33,972 nt of DNA. Origin: Cryomorphaceae bacterium (GTDB lineage Bacteria > Bacteroidota > Bacteroidia > Flavobacteriales_D > Crocinitomicaceae). The notes under the pieces are model-generated. The model ran no database searches and was not told where the DNA came from. It saw only the letters and a program-made list of their open reading frames with translations. A program made the translations under genes and the position numbers. This document shows, in pieces, positions 7,695 through 16,473 of the stretch (position 1 is its first letter; each line of letters starts with the position of its first letter). The stretch spans positions 1 to 33,972 of the forward strand of contig JAIXXP010000080.1 of the NCBI GenBank assembly GCA_027490665.1. Reading direction: 5' to 3'.

Positions 7695-9276
7695 AATGCG
7701 GTTATTTGTTTACTTCGGTATCGTAGCTATAGTTTTCTCTTCGTGTAAGAAAAAAGCAACGCGTTGGCAGTCAGATTGGGTATTGCCTATTCTGACCGAC
7801 ACCCTTTCTTTAGCTCATCTATACAACGACTCCACGCTCAGTATCAGTGGTGCTCAAATCAATATCGACCTGAGTCGTACTTTGCTCGATATCGGACTTT
7901 CCGATATAGTCAAGATCCCAGACACCACTATTTCTCAGCAATACCAGTCTAATTTTACGGTTAGCAATGTGTCGCCAGGTTTTACTTTTGTGAATAGCGT
8001 CAAAACCCATGCACTCGACCTCGGCGATATTCTACTCAAGAAGGTACGCGTGCAAAGTGGTCAGATAGAACTCAAGGTCTATAATCCGCTCAATACGGCA
8101 GTTCTTTATCAAATTGAACTTCCTGGTGTCTCGCAAAATGGCCAAGTTTTTGTTCAAAACTATACGGTTGCAGCCGGAACCGTCCAAAATCCATCAATCG
8201 CTACAGAAACCATTAACTTAAGCGGCTACGAAATAGACCTCTCCGGACAACAAGGCCTAGAGTTCAATAAAATACAATCCAAACTCACCCTCAAAACCGA
8301 CCCAAATGGTCAGACGGTTTCCATCTTCAACAATCAGGTCTTTAAATACGAGGCCACGTTTGAAAACCTGCGCTTCGATTACGCAAAAGGTTATTTTGGC
8401 TCTACGCTCCTTGCCGACCAACAACAATTCACGCTTCCTTATCTAGACAAAATCACAGGCGGATCACTTTCCTTGCCAGACCTGAGCTTAGATGTCAAAA
8501 TTGAAAATGGTTTTAAAATGGCCTTGCGCGCTCAAATTGAACAGATGAACGCCACCAATACCCAAGGTCAGTCTATTTCTTTGAACGCACCGAGTATTGG
8601 CCCCAGTATGTTCTTGGCACCCGCCGTTGGTTCTTGGAACAACCTACAGCCAAGTTCACTGTTACTCCATTTTGACGCGAACAATAGCAATATCAAAAAT
8701 TATATAGAAAACCTCGGAGCTTACCAAAATATATCCTACCAATTGCAACCCAACCCTTGGGGCAACACCTCGGCTGGGCACGACGAAGCATTTGCAAACA
8801 GCCGACTCCGCTTAAAAGTAAGTGCACAAATGCCAATGGCACTCAATGCCGATGCGCTCACGCTACAAGATACTTTTGCCCTCGACCTCTCGCAAGATCT
8901 TAACAAAACGCACGTTACCGGAGCAACGCTAATTCTAGACGCAACCAATGCCTTTCCTGTGGCTTGCGATATCGTTTTGTATTTCATGAAAGATGGTCAA
9001 ATTATGCACACGGTTGTTGCTGATGCGCAATTGGCCTCGGCAGCTTTAGGGCAAATTGATCCTCAAGATGGTTTGCTTAAAAAGAAAAGTAAAATTAAAA
9101 TTGTGCTGCCGCCCGAGTTGGTAGCCGACCTCCAAGTCCTCAATCAAGTGGCAGTTGGTGCAGCATTTGCCACCACTGACCCAACTACAGGCTTGGCAGT
9201 CCAGCAAGCTATTCAAGCGAATGCCTTTTTGGCTTTGCAAGTTCAAATGCAATTGCAAACTCAAATCAGACCCTAA
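7687..9276 (+). CDS. Hypothetical lipoprotein, probably envelope-anchored
   Basis: The 529-residue product begins with a lipoprotein signal (hydrophobic stretch to FSSC, lipid-modified Cys20 followed by KKK). An alternative ATG three codons later (7696) is equally plausible. The rest looks beta-rich, with many Ser/Thr/Asn and short hydrophobic strands, and contains no enzyme motif that I recognise. The basic residues after the cysteine do not resemble the acidic lipoprotein export signal described for some Bacteroidota surface lipoproteins, so it may face the periplasm. It overlaps the thiolase by 8 bases and its stop overlaps the start of the next gene (TAATG), so it is in the same operon. 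Confidence 0.82.
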   Translation: MFKMRLFVYFGIVAIVFSSCKKKATRWQSDWVLPILTDTLSLAHLYNDSTLSISGAQINIDLSRTLLDIGLSDIVKIPDTTISQQYQSNFTVSNVSPGFTFVNSVKTHALDLGDILLKKVRVQSGQIELKVYNPLNTAVLYQIELPGVSQNGQVFVQNYTVAAGTVQNPSIATETINLSGYEIDLSGQQGLEFNKIQSKLTLKTDPNGQTVSIFNNQVFKYEATFENLRFDYAKGYFGSTLLADQQQFTLPYLDKITGGSLSLPDLSLDVKIENGFKMALRAQIEQMNATNTQGQSISLNAPSIGPSMFLAPAVGSWNNLQPSSLLLHFDANNSNIKNYIENLGAYQNISYQLQPNPWGNTSAGHDEAFANSRLRLKVSAQMPMALNADALTLQDTFALDLSQDLNKTHVTGATLILDATNAFPVACDIVLYFMKDGQIMHTVVADAQLASAALGQIDPQDGLLKKKSKIKIVLPPELVADLQVLNQVAVGAAFATTDPTTGLAVQQAIQANAFLALQVQMQLQTQIRP

Positions 9277-10445
9277 TGCGCTGTTTATTCATCCTCTTTT
9301 TTGTAGCCACCCAATTTGCACAGGCCCAGCAAACCATCGTGCTCGACACATATGGTCATTACAATAGCACTGGTGTGCGCAGGCAGGTTGCCGATGCATT
9401 TTTTTATGGAGGCTTAATAGATTCTAGTCAAATCAATCAATCGCTCACCAAACTCAGTGCGCGCAATGCTTTTGGTTTGCAAATGGGGTTCAATGCGCAG
9501 TGGCAAACACCGTGGGCGCTTTCTAAAGACGCTAAGAATTGGAGTTCTAGCTACCGCTGGGTTCTGGGTGCTGGCATTCACCAATACGGCGGCATTCACT
9601 TCTCCAAAGATCTTTTCGGTTTGGTTTTTCAAGGTGGTTTACCTTATATGGGCGATTCCCTCGATATAAGTAACCTCAGGGTAGAGTCGACTACCTTTTC
9701 TAAGCTGGGATTTGGCTTGGTGAATAACAGTACCCAATCTTCGTTTCTTATTCATTTTGTGGCCGTTCATAATCATATCGCAGCTGCACTTCAGAAAGGA
9801 ACATGGTTGCAATACCCTGCAAGTGCTCAAATAGACCTCACGCTTCAAGGCGAAGCCCAATTTAGTGGGGCATCTCCGGCCGCCTATGGTGTGGCTTTTG
9901 ACCTCGACTACCGTTTTGGATCTGCGGAAAACGATGAAGCACCTCAACAATTTCAATTTCAGGTTCAAAACTTTGGTATAGCGCGCAGTACCCAAACGAC
10001 TCAATACAATCTATCAGGTGGCTTTCAATATGCCGGTTATTCTTTTGCACAATGGCAGCAAGCTACTGTAAATGAGCTTTCTGATGCTTTTTTAGATTCT
10101 TTAGGTTATGAAAAAAGCGCAGTAAGCAGTTGGATTTTATTACCCGCACAGTTTCAATTGGCGAAGGTCATCAATTGGGAAAGTCCGCAGCGTTTAGAAG
10201 CTTACTACGGCGCTCAGTTTATGCTGCGCCAAACCTACACACCACTAATTTACGCTGGTGCACACTACAAGGTTAAAAAAGCATGGCAAACGGGTCTCGG
10301 AATGGCCTACGGTGGCTTTGGCGGTTTGCGTGTACAAGCCTATTCTGCTTTTCATTTCAAGCGTTCACAGCTTTTATTGCGCTCTGACAACATTGCGCTG
10401 CAAAATGGCGCTTCACTTTATCTTCAGTTCCGATGCGATTTTTAA
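9276..10445 (+). CDS. Predicted outer-membrane beta-barrel protein of unknown function
   Basis: The 389-residue product has a Sec signal peptide (about residues 1-18, ending in QAQ). It is followed by alternating aromatic/hydrophobic strands and Gly-rich turns, and it ends in a strand with a terminal Phe (LYLQFRCDF), as outer-membrane barrels do. The content recalls Bacteroidota barrel families such as DUF5723 or the PorP/SprF-like proteins, but I cannot assign it firmly. It starts in a TAATG with the preceding lipoprotein gene and overlaps the following T9SS-exported gene by 13 bases. The three envelope proteins are therefore probably made together and may form one surface assembly (inference). 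Confidence 0.78.
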   Translation: MRCLFILFFVATQFAQAQQTIVLDTYGHYNSTGVRRQVADAFFYGGLIDSSQINQSLTKLSARNAFGLQMGFNAQWQTPWALSKDAKNWSSSYRWVLGAGIHQYGGIHFSKDLFGLVFQGGLPYMGDSLDISNLRVESTTFSKLGFGLVNNSTQSSFLIHFVAVHNHIAAALQKGTWLQYPASAQIDLTLQGEAQFSGASPAAYGVAFDLDYRFGSAENDEAPQQFQFQVQNFGIARSTQTTQYNLSGGFQYAGYSFAQWQQATVNELSDAFLDSLGYEKSAVSSWILLPAQFQLAKVINWESPQRLEAYYGAQFMLRQTYTPLIYAGAHYKVKKAWQTGLGMAYGGFGGLRVQAYSAFHFKRSQLLLRSDNIALQNGASLYLQFRCDF

Positions 10446-11905
10446 GTATCCTCAGCTTCTTGTTAGTTGTACAATTAGTCAGTGCGCAATCGCGCTTTTA
10501 TAAATTGTATTCAGGTTCAGGTTTTGACAAAGGCGAAGATGTGTTGGCCTTGCCTGATTCTACCTTTCTTGTTGCCGGAAGCAGTGGCAGCTGGGAGGAG
10601 AACGCACAAGGTTTTCTCATGAAAATCGATTCAGTAGGGGCTTATGTTTGGAGTCAGTCCTATGGCGCGCAAGAAACCGAAGAAATTAAACGTGTTTTTC
10701 ACCGGCCAGGTATGGGTTATTATCTTGCGGGCATGTCGAATTCCTGGAGTAATGGCAACTATGACCCCATGCTTATCTTCACCGATCTAGCGGGCAATCA
10801 ACAATGGATCAAAACGTATCAAAACCCAGCTTGGGAGCGCATCCACGATGGCGTCCAGACCAAAGACACCGGCTTTGTGCTCGTTGGTGAAAGGCAAGTA
10901 ACTTTGGGTGCAGAGGCCGACATATTGCTCATGCGCCTTAACAAAAACGGCGACACACTTTGGACAAAAACCCTCGGAACAGCTGGTGCAGACCGCGCCA
11001 ATAGCGTCATACGTGTTTCGGATAGTTTATATGTTGTTGGTGGTGAGTGGTACGTTGCTGACTCCAGTGCAACAAAGGGGTTTACCATGGAAATCAACGA
11101 TCAAGGTGTTGTTCAATGGTTCGACACTTTGGGTCATCTGAGTGGCGATTTTGCGGTATCAGATCTTACCCAAACGCCATTTGGAATTCAATTTGCGGGT
11201 CATCATACTTTTTCACCAGAAAACCATAATGTTTTTTCAGGTTCTATTTCGCTTAATGGACTTCTGATCAATCAAAATGCGCCTCAAGATGGTACTTTTA
11301 TTTCTGATGACAAATGCCAACAAATTGCCTATCTAGCACAACAAGATCGTTCTATATATGGTATTCAGGTTCAGAATGACAGTACGTTTTCTGAGTACTT
11401 TGATCTTAATTTTGGTTATGTTGATGCCTTATTCGGTTACTGGTTAGGATTACCCTACACAATGGTCATTAATCAAGGTTATGACTATATCGGAAACATC
11501 CGCCCAACTTTAGACGGTGGTTTTATTGCGACAGGCATGAATTCAGTAATCGTTGACGGTCAAAATCAGCTCAATGGTGGTAGTAACGTATTTGTTTTGA
11601 AAGTGAATGGCAATGGTTCGGCCTATGTACAGACCGATACCGTTTTTACGACCCAGCAATTGGTGGGTTTGAGTCCATTATTTGAAGGTAGTGAAGTATT
11701 GATGTTTCCAAACCCAGTTGAATCTGTGTTGCATTTGAATTGGGAAGGTTCGGAACCGAAACAAATCGAAATCTATGGAATGATGGGCAATTTACTTCAC
11801 AGAGAATCCATGACGCCAGCCCAAACAATTGACCTCAGCAATTGGCCGCAAGGTGTTTATTACGTTTGTATCAACGGGAGTGCTTATCCGGTAGTCAAGC
11901 ACTAA
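10433..11905 (+). CDS. Secreted protein with T9SS type A C-terminal sorting domain
   Basis: The 490-residue product has a signal peptide (about 1-18, cleavage after VSA). Its body contains repeated blocks of the type [ILF]-x-[KR]-[ILV]-D/N-x-x-G-x-x-x-W (for example MKIDSVGAYVW and MRLNKNGDTLW), which suggests a bladed, propeller-like fold. From residue 424 there is a typical type A sorting domain: MFPNPVESVLHL, then IEIYGMMGNLL, then LSNWPQGVYYV and a basic end. Such domains direct passage through the type IX secretion system and attachment at the cell surface. It overlaps the barrel gene upstream by 13 bases. The stop codon overlaps the stop of convergent putA. Function beyond export is unknown. 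Confidence 0.9.
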   Translation: MRFLSILSFLLVVQLVSAQSRFYKLYSGSGFDKGEDVLALPDSTFLVAGSSGSWEENAQGFLMKIDSVGAYVWSQSYGAQETEEIKRVFHRPGMGYYLAGMSNSWSNGNYDPMLIFTDLAGNQQWIKTYQNPAWERIHDGVQTKDTGFVLVGERQVTLGAEADILLMRLNKNGDTLWTKTLGTAGADRANSVIRVSDSLYVVGGEWYVADSSATKGFTMEINDQGVVQWFDTLGHLSGDFAVSDLTQTPFGIQFAGHHTFSPENHNVFSGSISLNGLLINQNAPQDGTFISDDKCQQIAYLAQQDRSIYGIQVQNDSTFSEYFDLNFGYVDALFGYWLGLPYTMVINQGYDYIGNIRPTLDGGFIATGMNSVIVDGQNQLNGGSNVFVLKVNGNGSAYVQTDTVFTTQQLVGLSPLFEGSEVLMFPNPVESVLHLNWEGSEPKQIEIYGMMGNLLHRESMTPAQTIDLSNWPQGVYYVCINGSAYPVVKH

Positions 11906-13095
11906 GCTTTTCGTCTTGCTTTTTCTTTAATGATGAGCCCTAGCTCACGGCTCGTTTGGCCCGCCACAGATGTGTTTTCATCTGCGCGTCTGAGCAAATA
12001 AGGCAATACTTCGTTGACGGGTCCGAAAGGTACGTATTTAGCTACTTGGTAACCTGCATCTGATAAATTGTAGGAAATGTGGTCAGACATCCCTAAAAGC
12101 TGCGCAAAGTAAAACTTCGGGTTTTTAGGATCCACTTTATCTTGGTGCAGTAAGCTAGCTAAATACATCGAGCTGTTTTCGTTGTGGGTTCCCGCGCAAA
12201 TCGAGAAAACATCCTTGTGCGCTACTAAGAAGTCAAGCGCTGCATCGTAATCTTTATCTGTGCTTGCTTTGTTGGGCTGAATAGGCGAGGGGTAAGCGAG
12301 TTCTTGCGCTCTTGCACGCTCTTTCTCCATGTAAGCACCGCGTACCAATTTGACGCCATACTGAACCCCGGCTTCTTTTGCGCGTTCCAATTCGCTGTGT
12401 AAATAAGCCAAGCGATCATGGCGATACATCTGAACTGTGTTGTACACAATACAAGCGTCTTTGTTGTACTTGCGCATCATGTCGAAAGTCCATTGGTCTA
12501 TAGCGGTTTGGATCCAGGTTTCTTCGGCGTCAATAAACAAGCGCGTTTGGTGTTTGGCGGCTGCAGCGCAGATGCGGTCTATGCGGTCAATAATGGCTTG
12601 TATTTGTTCGTTTTCTTGGGTGGTGAATGACCTGAAAGCAATTTGTTTTCTGGTGGCCCTGATTTGTTCGGAAACCAATTCTAGAAGGTCGTGTTGTCCG
12701 ATACCGGTGACTTTAAAAACAGCAAAAGGAATGCGTTTGTCTGTGGCTGATTTTTCAATTGTTTGAATAATGATTTGCGTCGTTTGTTCGAAATCATTTT
12801 CTTCGGTTTTACCTTCTACGGAGTAATCTAGGATGGTACCAATGCCAAATGCATGCAAACTGCTTATGGCGGTGTCACACTCATCTATCGTTTCGCCGCC
12901 ACAAAATTGCTTGAAAATAGTGTTTTTAATGAGGCCTTTGATCGGAAGACGCATGCGTAGGGCGAGCGGAGTAAGGACCTTTCCAATTTTCACGATACTT
13001 GGTGCACCAATGATCTTGAATAACAAATAAGCGCGTTGGAGGTCTTGCTTGTTTTTGGAGCGAAAGGCAATTTCGGTGTTGTCGAAAGAAATCAT
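11902..13095 (-). CDS. putA: Proline dehydrogenase (monofunctional PutA-type)
   Basis: The 397-residue protein is a single-domain proline dehydrogenase. It oxidises L-proline to pyrroline-5-carboxylate with FAD and passes electrons to quinones. Recognisable blocks are KLVRGAYMEKER (249-260), the YFAQLLGMSDH block, and the substrate-binding signature YVPFGPVNEVLPYLLRRADEN-like end at 354-374, with the paired arginines 369-370. The P5C dehydrogenase that completes glutamate formation is not in the window. It is transcribed divergently from aroB with only 35 bases between start codons. A promoter element lies 4 bases before its ATG. Confidence 0.93.
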   Translation of the reverse strand: MISFDNTEIAFRSKNKQDLQRAYLLFKIIGAPSIVKIGKVLTPLALRMRLPIKGLIKNTIFKQFCGGETIDECDTAISSLHAFGIGTILDYSVEGKTEENDFEQTTQIIIQTIEKSATDKRIPFAVFKVTGIGQHDLLELVSEQIRATRKQIAFRSFTTQENEQIQAIIDRIDRICAAAAKHQTRLFIDAEETWIQTAIDQWTFDMMRKYNKDACIVYNTVQMYRHDRLAYLHSELERAKEAGVQYGVKLVRGAYMEKERARAQELAYPSPIQPNKASTDKDYDAALDFLVAHKDVFSICAGTHNENSSMYLASLLHQDKVDPKNPKFYFAQLLGMSDHISYNLSDAGYQVAKYVPFGPVNEVLPYLLRRADENTSVAGQTSRELGLIIKEKARRKA

Positions 13096-13099
13096 GCAC

Positions 13100-13107
13100 C
13101 AAAATTA
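13100..13107 (-). promoter_or_regulatory. -7 promoter element of putA, 4 bases before ATG
   Basis: On the minus strand TAATTTTG fits TAnnTTTG exactly. Only the bases gtgc lie between it and the putA ATG (13095-13093), so transcription should begin at or next to the start codon. No clear TTG at -33 was found. Confidence 0.5.
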
Positions 13108-13118
13108 AGCTCTTTTCG

Positions 13119-13126
13119 TAAATTTG
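13119..13126 (+). promoter_or_regulatory. -7 promoter element of aroB, 4 bases before ATG
   Basis: TAAATTTG fits TAnnTTTG. Four bases (aacc) separate it from the aroB ATG at 13131, predicting a leaderless or almost leaderless mRNA. No good -33 TTG is visible at the usual distance. Confidence 0.5.
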
Positions 13127-13130
13127 AACC

Positions 13131-14192
13131 ATGCATACGGCTTCTTTTTCAGAACAGCTGAGTCCAATTGAATGGGGCCCACTACTCAACTCTACTTTTT
13201 CTTCAGTTCTTGCACCGTTTGCAACTAGAAAAATTGCCATTCTCGTCGATGAAAACACCCACGACCACTGTCTTGAATTTTTAATCACAGGCTTTGACGC
13301 TTTGGCTGAAGCAGAAGTCATTATGCTGCCGGCAGGCGAAGAAAACAAAGTACTTGAAGTTTGTTTTCAGGTCTGGGAAACCCTTACAGAAGCTGGTTTC
13401 GGTCGCCATGACCTCCTGATCAATTTAGGCGGCGGCATGGTCACAGACCTCGGCGGCTTTGTAGCCTCGGTTTACAAACGTGGCCTGGCCTTCATCAATG
13501 TACCAACAAGTTTGCTTGGTATGATAGATGCCGCTGTTGGTGGCAAAACAGGAATCGATTTTGCCGGCTTCAAAAATCAAATAGGAACATTCGCAGCAGC
13601 GCAGGTTACCTACATCGATACCGGTTTCTTGCATACCCTGCCAAGCCAAGAATGGACCAATGGTTTTGCTGAGCTGCTCAAACATGCCCTAATTTCAGAT
13701 GTTCAGTTATGGCAAGATCTTTCTTACATTCAAGATGTTCAAAAAGAACTCCAATTAGAAACCATCCAGCAAGGGGTTCAAATTAAAGCGGAAATCGTTG
13801 CGCAAGATCTTACTGAAAAAGGATTGCGCAAAATTCTGAATTTTGGACACACCATTGGCCATGCGCTCGAATCCTATTATTTAAACACCGCAACACCGCT
13901 TTCACATGGGCACGCAGTGGCGCTTGGCCTTTTATTGGAAAGTAAATTATCTGTTGAGCAAGCTACCTTATCGAAACAAGAATTTCTATCGATAGAAACT
14001 CGGATCAAAAGTATTTGTGCGCTTCAAATCCCAAGCGATGCAGAAGGTCTTTGGGCACTCATGCAACAAGACAAAAAGAATGACAACGGCGAGGTTCGCA
14101 TTTGTTTATTGCCTCGAATCGGTTCTTGTCTTTTCGACCAAAAGTTAGCTTTCGAGGTTTTCGAGAAAGTGATTTCAGGCTACTGTTCATAA
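13131..14192 (+). CDS. aroB: 3-dehydroquinate synthase
   Basis: The 353-residue protein is AroB. It converts DAHP to 3-dehydroquinate in the shikimate pathway using NAD and a divalent metal. NAD binding is shown by GGGMVTDLGGF (100-110) and the PTSLLGMIDAAVGGKTGID block (125-143). The metal ligands fall at Glu181 (NGFAELLKHALI), in GHTIGHALE (239-247) and in LSHGHAVALG (258-266). Length is usual for the family. It stands alone on the plus strand between divergent putA and the convergent S46 peptidase gene. It is the only shikimate enzyme here, although pabB downstream uses the pathway's product chorismate. Confidence 0.96.
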   Translation: MHTASFSEQLSPIEWGPLLNSTFSSVLAPFATRKIAILVDENTHDHCLEFLITGFDALAEAEVIMLPAGEENKVLEVCFQVWETLTEAGFGRHDLLINLGGGMVTDLGGFVASVYKRGLAFINVPTSLLGMIDAAVGGKTGIDFAGFKNQIGTFAAAQVTYIDTGFLHTLPSQEWTNGFAELLKHALISDVQLWQDLSYIQDVQKELQLETIQQGVQIKAEIVAQDLTEKGLRKILNFGHTIGHALESYYLNTATPLSHGHAVALGLLLESKLSVEQATLSKQEFLSIETRIKSICALQIPSDAEGLWALMQQDKKNDNGEVRICLLPRIGSCLFDQKLAFEVFEKVISGYCS

Positions 14193-14205
14193 TAGTTTAT
14201 TGCAT

Positions 14206-14229
14206 AAAAAAAAGGCCTCCGAAGAGGCC
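14206..14229 (-). terminator. Strong rho-independent terminator with UUCG loop
   Basis: Read on the minus strand, this is GGCCTC, loop TTCG, GAGGCC, followed by eight T. The stem is six perfect GC-rich pairs closed as C(UUCG)G, an exceptionally stable tetraloop. It lies 41 bases past the stop of the S46 peptidase and should end the minus-strand operon. On the plus strand the same hairpin is followed only by CTTTCC, so it is a weaker terminator for aroB. Confidence 0.9.
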
Positions 14230-14270
14230 CTTTCCTTACAAGCTAGTTGGAAGCACCAACTTGCAATGCT

Positions 14271-16412
14271 TTATTCAACGATGGTCATTTCGTCTACGAT
14301 ATGTTTTGCACCGGCATATTTGTCGATGATGAACAATACGTAACGGATGTCTACGTTGATGGTTTTTTGCAATTTGTTGTCAAAGATGACGTCGCCGGCC
14401 ATGGCTTCGATGTTGCCATCAAAGGCCAAACCAATGAGTTCTCCTTTGCCGTTCAATACTGGCGAACCTGAATTACCACCGGTAATGTCGTTGTTGGTGA
14501 GGAAGTTGACTGGCATGTAGCCTGCTTTGTCAGCATAGCGACCAAAGTCTTTTTTCTCGTTGAGTTCGATCAAGCGTTTAGGCAAATCGAATTCTTCGTC
14601 GTTTGGCTTGTATTTGTTAATAGTACCTTGAAGCGTAGTGTAGTTGTTGATTTTTGCGTCGTTGCGTTTGTCTGCAGGAAGCGCACTTACTTTTCCGTAA
14701 GTCAAACGCAAAGTGCTGTTTGCATCTGGATACAAAATTGTACTCATGCCAGATTCTCTTAAACCTGCAACAAGTAGGCGGTAAGCACGGTTGTAGTCGT
14801 CGGTGAGTTTGATGAGTTCGTCGGAGCGCTTCATGAGCTGCGTCAACATATCTGAAGATAATTTAAATAAAGGGTCGTTGCTCAATTGGCCTTCACTAGG
14901 AGCTTCTAAGAATGCAAGCAATTCATTTCTGGAAGTTAAAATAGAAGTAGTGAACATTGCTTTGATTTCGCTATTGACATCCTTGTCGCTATACATTGCT
15001 TGCATGCCATCAAATAATTGATAATTTGCTTTTTGGCCGTAGAGGTTCAAGCCGGCAATTAAAATATCGAGCTCTGCTGGAATAGATGTATTTTTGAAAA
15101 ATTCATTAATTGCCATTTTTAAATCACCTTTCATGGACTCGCGTTTCGTTGCATCTGCTTTAGCGTAGGCCATTAGTTGTGCGCCTAAGCCTCGTGTAAT
15201 GCCTGCATATTCAGAGTTGCGAACTAAAATAGAGAGGTAGTTATCGTGTCTTGATTTATCGTTGGTAGCTGCGTAAAAAGCATTGATTGTGCTGACGACA
15301 TTGCCATATTTAGCTTTGTTTTCAGGTTTATTTGCCCAAGTATTGAACTTAGCTTCGTTTTGTGCTTTAGAAGCGGCAGTCTGGAACTTAGTGAGGGCGT
15401 CGATCATGCCTTGGCGGTTTTTCCAGTAGTTGGCGGTACGTGCATATTTCGATGCGTAGTTCAAACGAACGTTGGCGTCTTTATCCATGTGAACTTTCAT
15501 GGCATCCATAGCTGTTTTGGAAGCTTCAACCCAAGCAGGGTAGGCGTATTTTACGTTTTGATCGATGCCACCTGCTGGCAACCAGCGGTTGGTTCGACCT
15601 GGGTAGCCCATAATCATGGCGAAGTCACCTTCTTTGACACCATTCAAATTGATAGGCAAGTGGTGTTTTGGGTGTAATGGAACGTTGCTTGTGCTGAAGT
15701 CGGCTGGGTTGCCGTTTGCATCTGCGTAAACGCGAAACATGCTGAAGTCGCCGGTGTGGCGCGGCCACTCCCAGTTGTCGGTGTCGCCGCCGAATTTACC
15801 GATGCTGTTTGGAGGAGTTCCGACCAAACGTACGTCTTTGAAATCTTGGTAAACAAAGAAGTAAAATTCGTTGCCTTGAAAGAAAGAACGGACAGAAACG
15901 ACATATTTGCCACCTTCGCTGTTTTCTTTTTCGATAAGTGCGATTTCTTCTTTGATGATTTTGTCGCGCTCTGTTTCGGACATGTTATCAGAAACTTTAG
16001 CCATGATGCGCTTGGTGCAGTCGTCCATGCGGACAAAGAAGCGTACATATAAAGATTTTGGCTTGAGTTCTTGGCTGCGGTCTGCGGCCCAAAAACCGTT
16101 GGTGAGGTAGTCGTGCTCAGGAGTAGAGAGTTCGGCAATTGCGTCGTAGCCACAGTGGTGGTTGGTGAGTAGCAAACCATCTTTTGAGATGAGCTCTGCT
16201 GTACAGCCGCCATTGAATTGCACAACTGCATCTTTCAAAGAAGAATTGTTGATGCTGTAAATTTCTTCTGCAGTAAGCTGAAGACCCATTTTTTGCATGT
16301 CGCGGTGGTTCAGGCGATCGATAAACATCAAAAACCACATGCCTTCATCGGCACGGACAAAAATCCCTACAAATAAGAACAGGGCAAGTGTAATACGTTT
16401 GAATTGTTTCAT
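14271..16412 (-). CDS. S46 family dipeptidyl-peptidase, DPP7-like
   Basis: I use the ATG at 16412 because it gives a normal signal peptide (MKQFKR, hydrophobic core, cleavage after VRA). The longer reading from 16454 adds 14 residues and covers the promoter. The 713-residue product is a chymotrypsin-fold S46 exopeptidase that releases dipeptides in the periplasm. The triad is His86 (TNHHCGYDAI), Asp222 (HTGDFSMFRVYAD) and Ser648 (GGNSGSPV). The residue 18 positions after the serine, which sets P1 preference, is Gly (FDGN). This fits DPP7/DAP BII with hydrophobic P1 rather than the Arg of DPP11. It is last in the minus-strand unit and is followed by the UUCG terminator. Confidence 0.93.
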   Translation of the reverse strand: MKQFKRITLALFLFVGIFVRADEGMWFLMFIDRLNHRDMQKMGLQLTAEEIYSINNSSLKDAVVQFNGGCTAELISKDGLLLTNHHCGYDAIAELSTPEHDYLTNGFWAADRSQELKPKSLYVRFFVRMDDCTKRIMAKVSDNMSETERDKIIKEEIALIEKENSEGGKYVVSVRSFFQGNEFYFFVYQDFKDVRLVGTPPNSIGKFGGDTDNWEWPRHTGDFSMFRVYADANGNPADFSTSNVPLHPKHHLPINLNGVKEGDFAMIMGYPGRTNRWLPAGGIDQNVKYAYPAWVEASKTAMDAMKVHMDKDANVRLNYASKYARTANYWKNRQGMIDALTKFQTAASKAQNEAKFNTWANKPENKAKYGNVVSTINAFYAATNDKSRHDNYLSILVRNSEYAGITRGLGAQLMAYAKADATKRESMKGDLKMAINEFFKNTSIPAELDILIAGLNLYGQKANYQLFDGMQAMYSDKDVNSEIKAMFTTSILTSRNELLAFLEAPSEGQLSNDPLFKLSSDMLTQLMKRSDELIKLTDDYNRAYRLLVAGLRESGMSTILYPDANSTLRLTYGKVSALPADKRNDAKINNYTTLQGTINKYKPNDEEFDLPKRLIELNEKKDFGRYADKAGYMPVNFLTNNDITGGNSGSPVLNGKGELIGLAFDGNIEAMAGDVIFDNKLQKTINVDIRYVLFIIDKYAGAKHIVDEMTIVE

Positions 16413-16430
16413 GATTAGAATATTGGTTGG

Positions 16431-16461
16431 CGAAGATACAATGAATGCCGTCAATTTGCAA
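16431..16461 (-). promoter_or_regulatory. Predicted promoter of the S46 peptidase gene
   Basis: On the minus strand TTG (16461-16459), 20 bases, then TATCTTCG (16438-16431), one mismatch from TAnnTTTG. The ATG at 16412 follows after 18 bases, the same distance as for the thiolase and thrS. It lies just before the end of the Crp/Fnr gene, so the peptidase may be expressed separately from the upstream genes. Confidence 0.45.
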
Positions 16462-16473
16462 CGTTAATTCGTG

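Noticed and set aside
12926-13348. 140-codon minus-strand frame spanning the putA-aroB gap
   Set aside because: It overlaps the well-supported starts and promoters of both putA and aroB and its product has no recognisable domain.
15644-16231. 195-codon open frame on the minus strand inside the S46 peptidase gene
   Set aside because: It is a different frame of the same strand within a gene with complete catalytic motifs. Its product is low-complexity Ser/Thr/Gln-rich and matches nothing I recognise.
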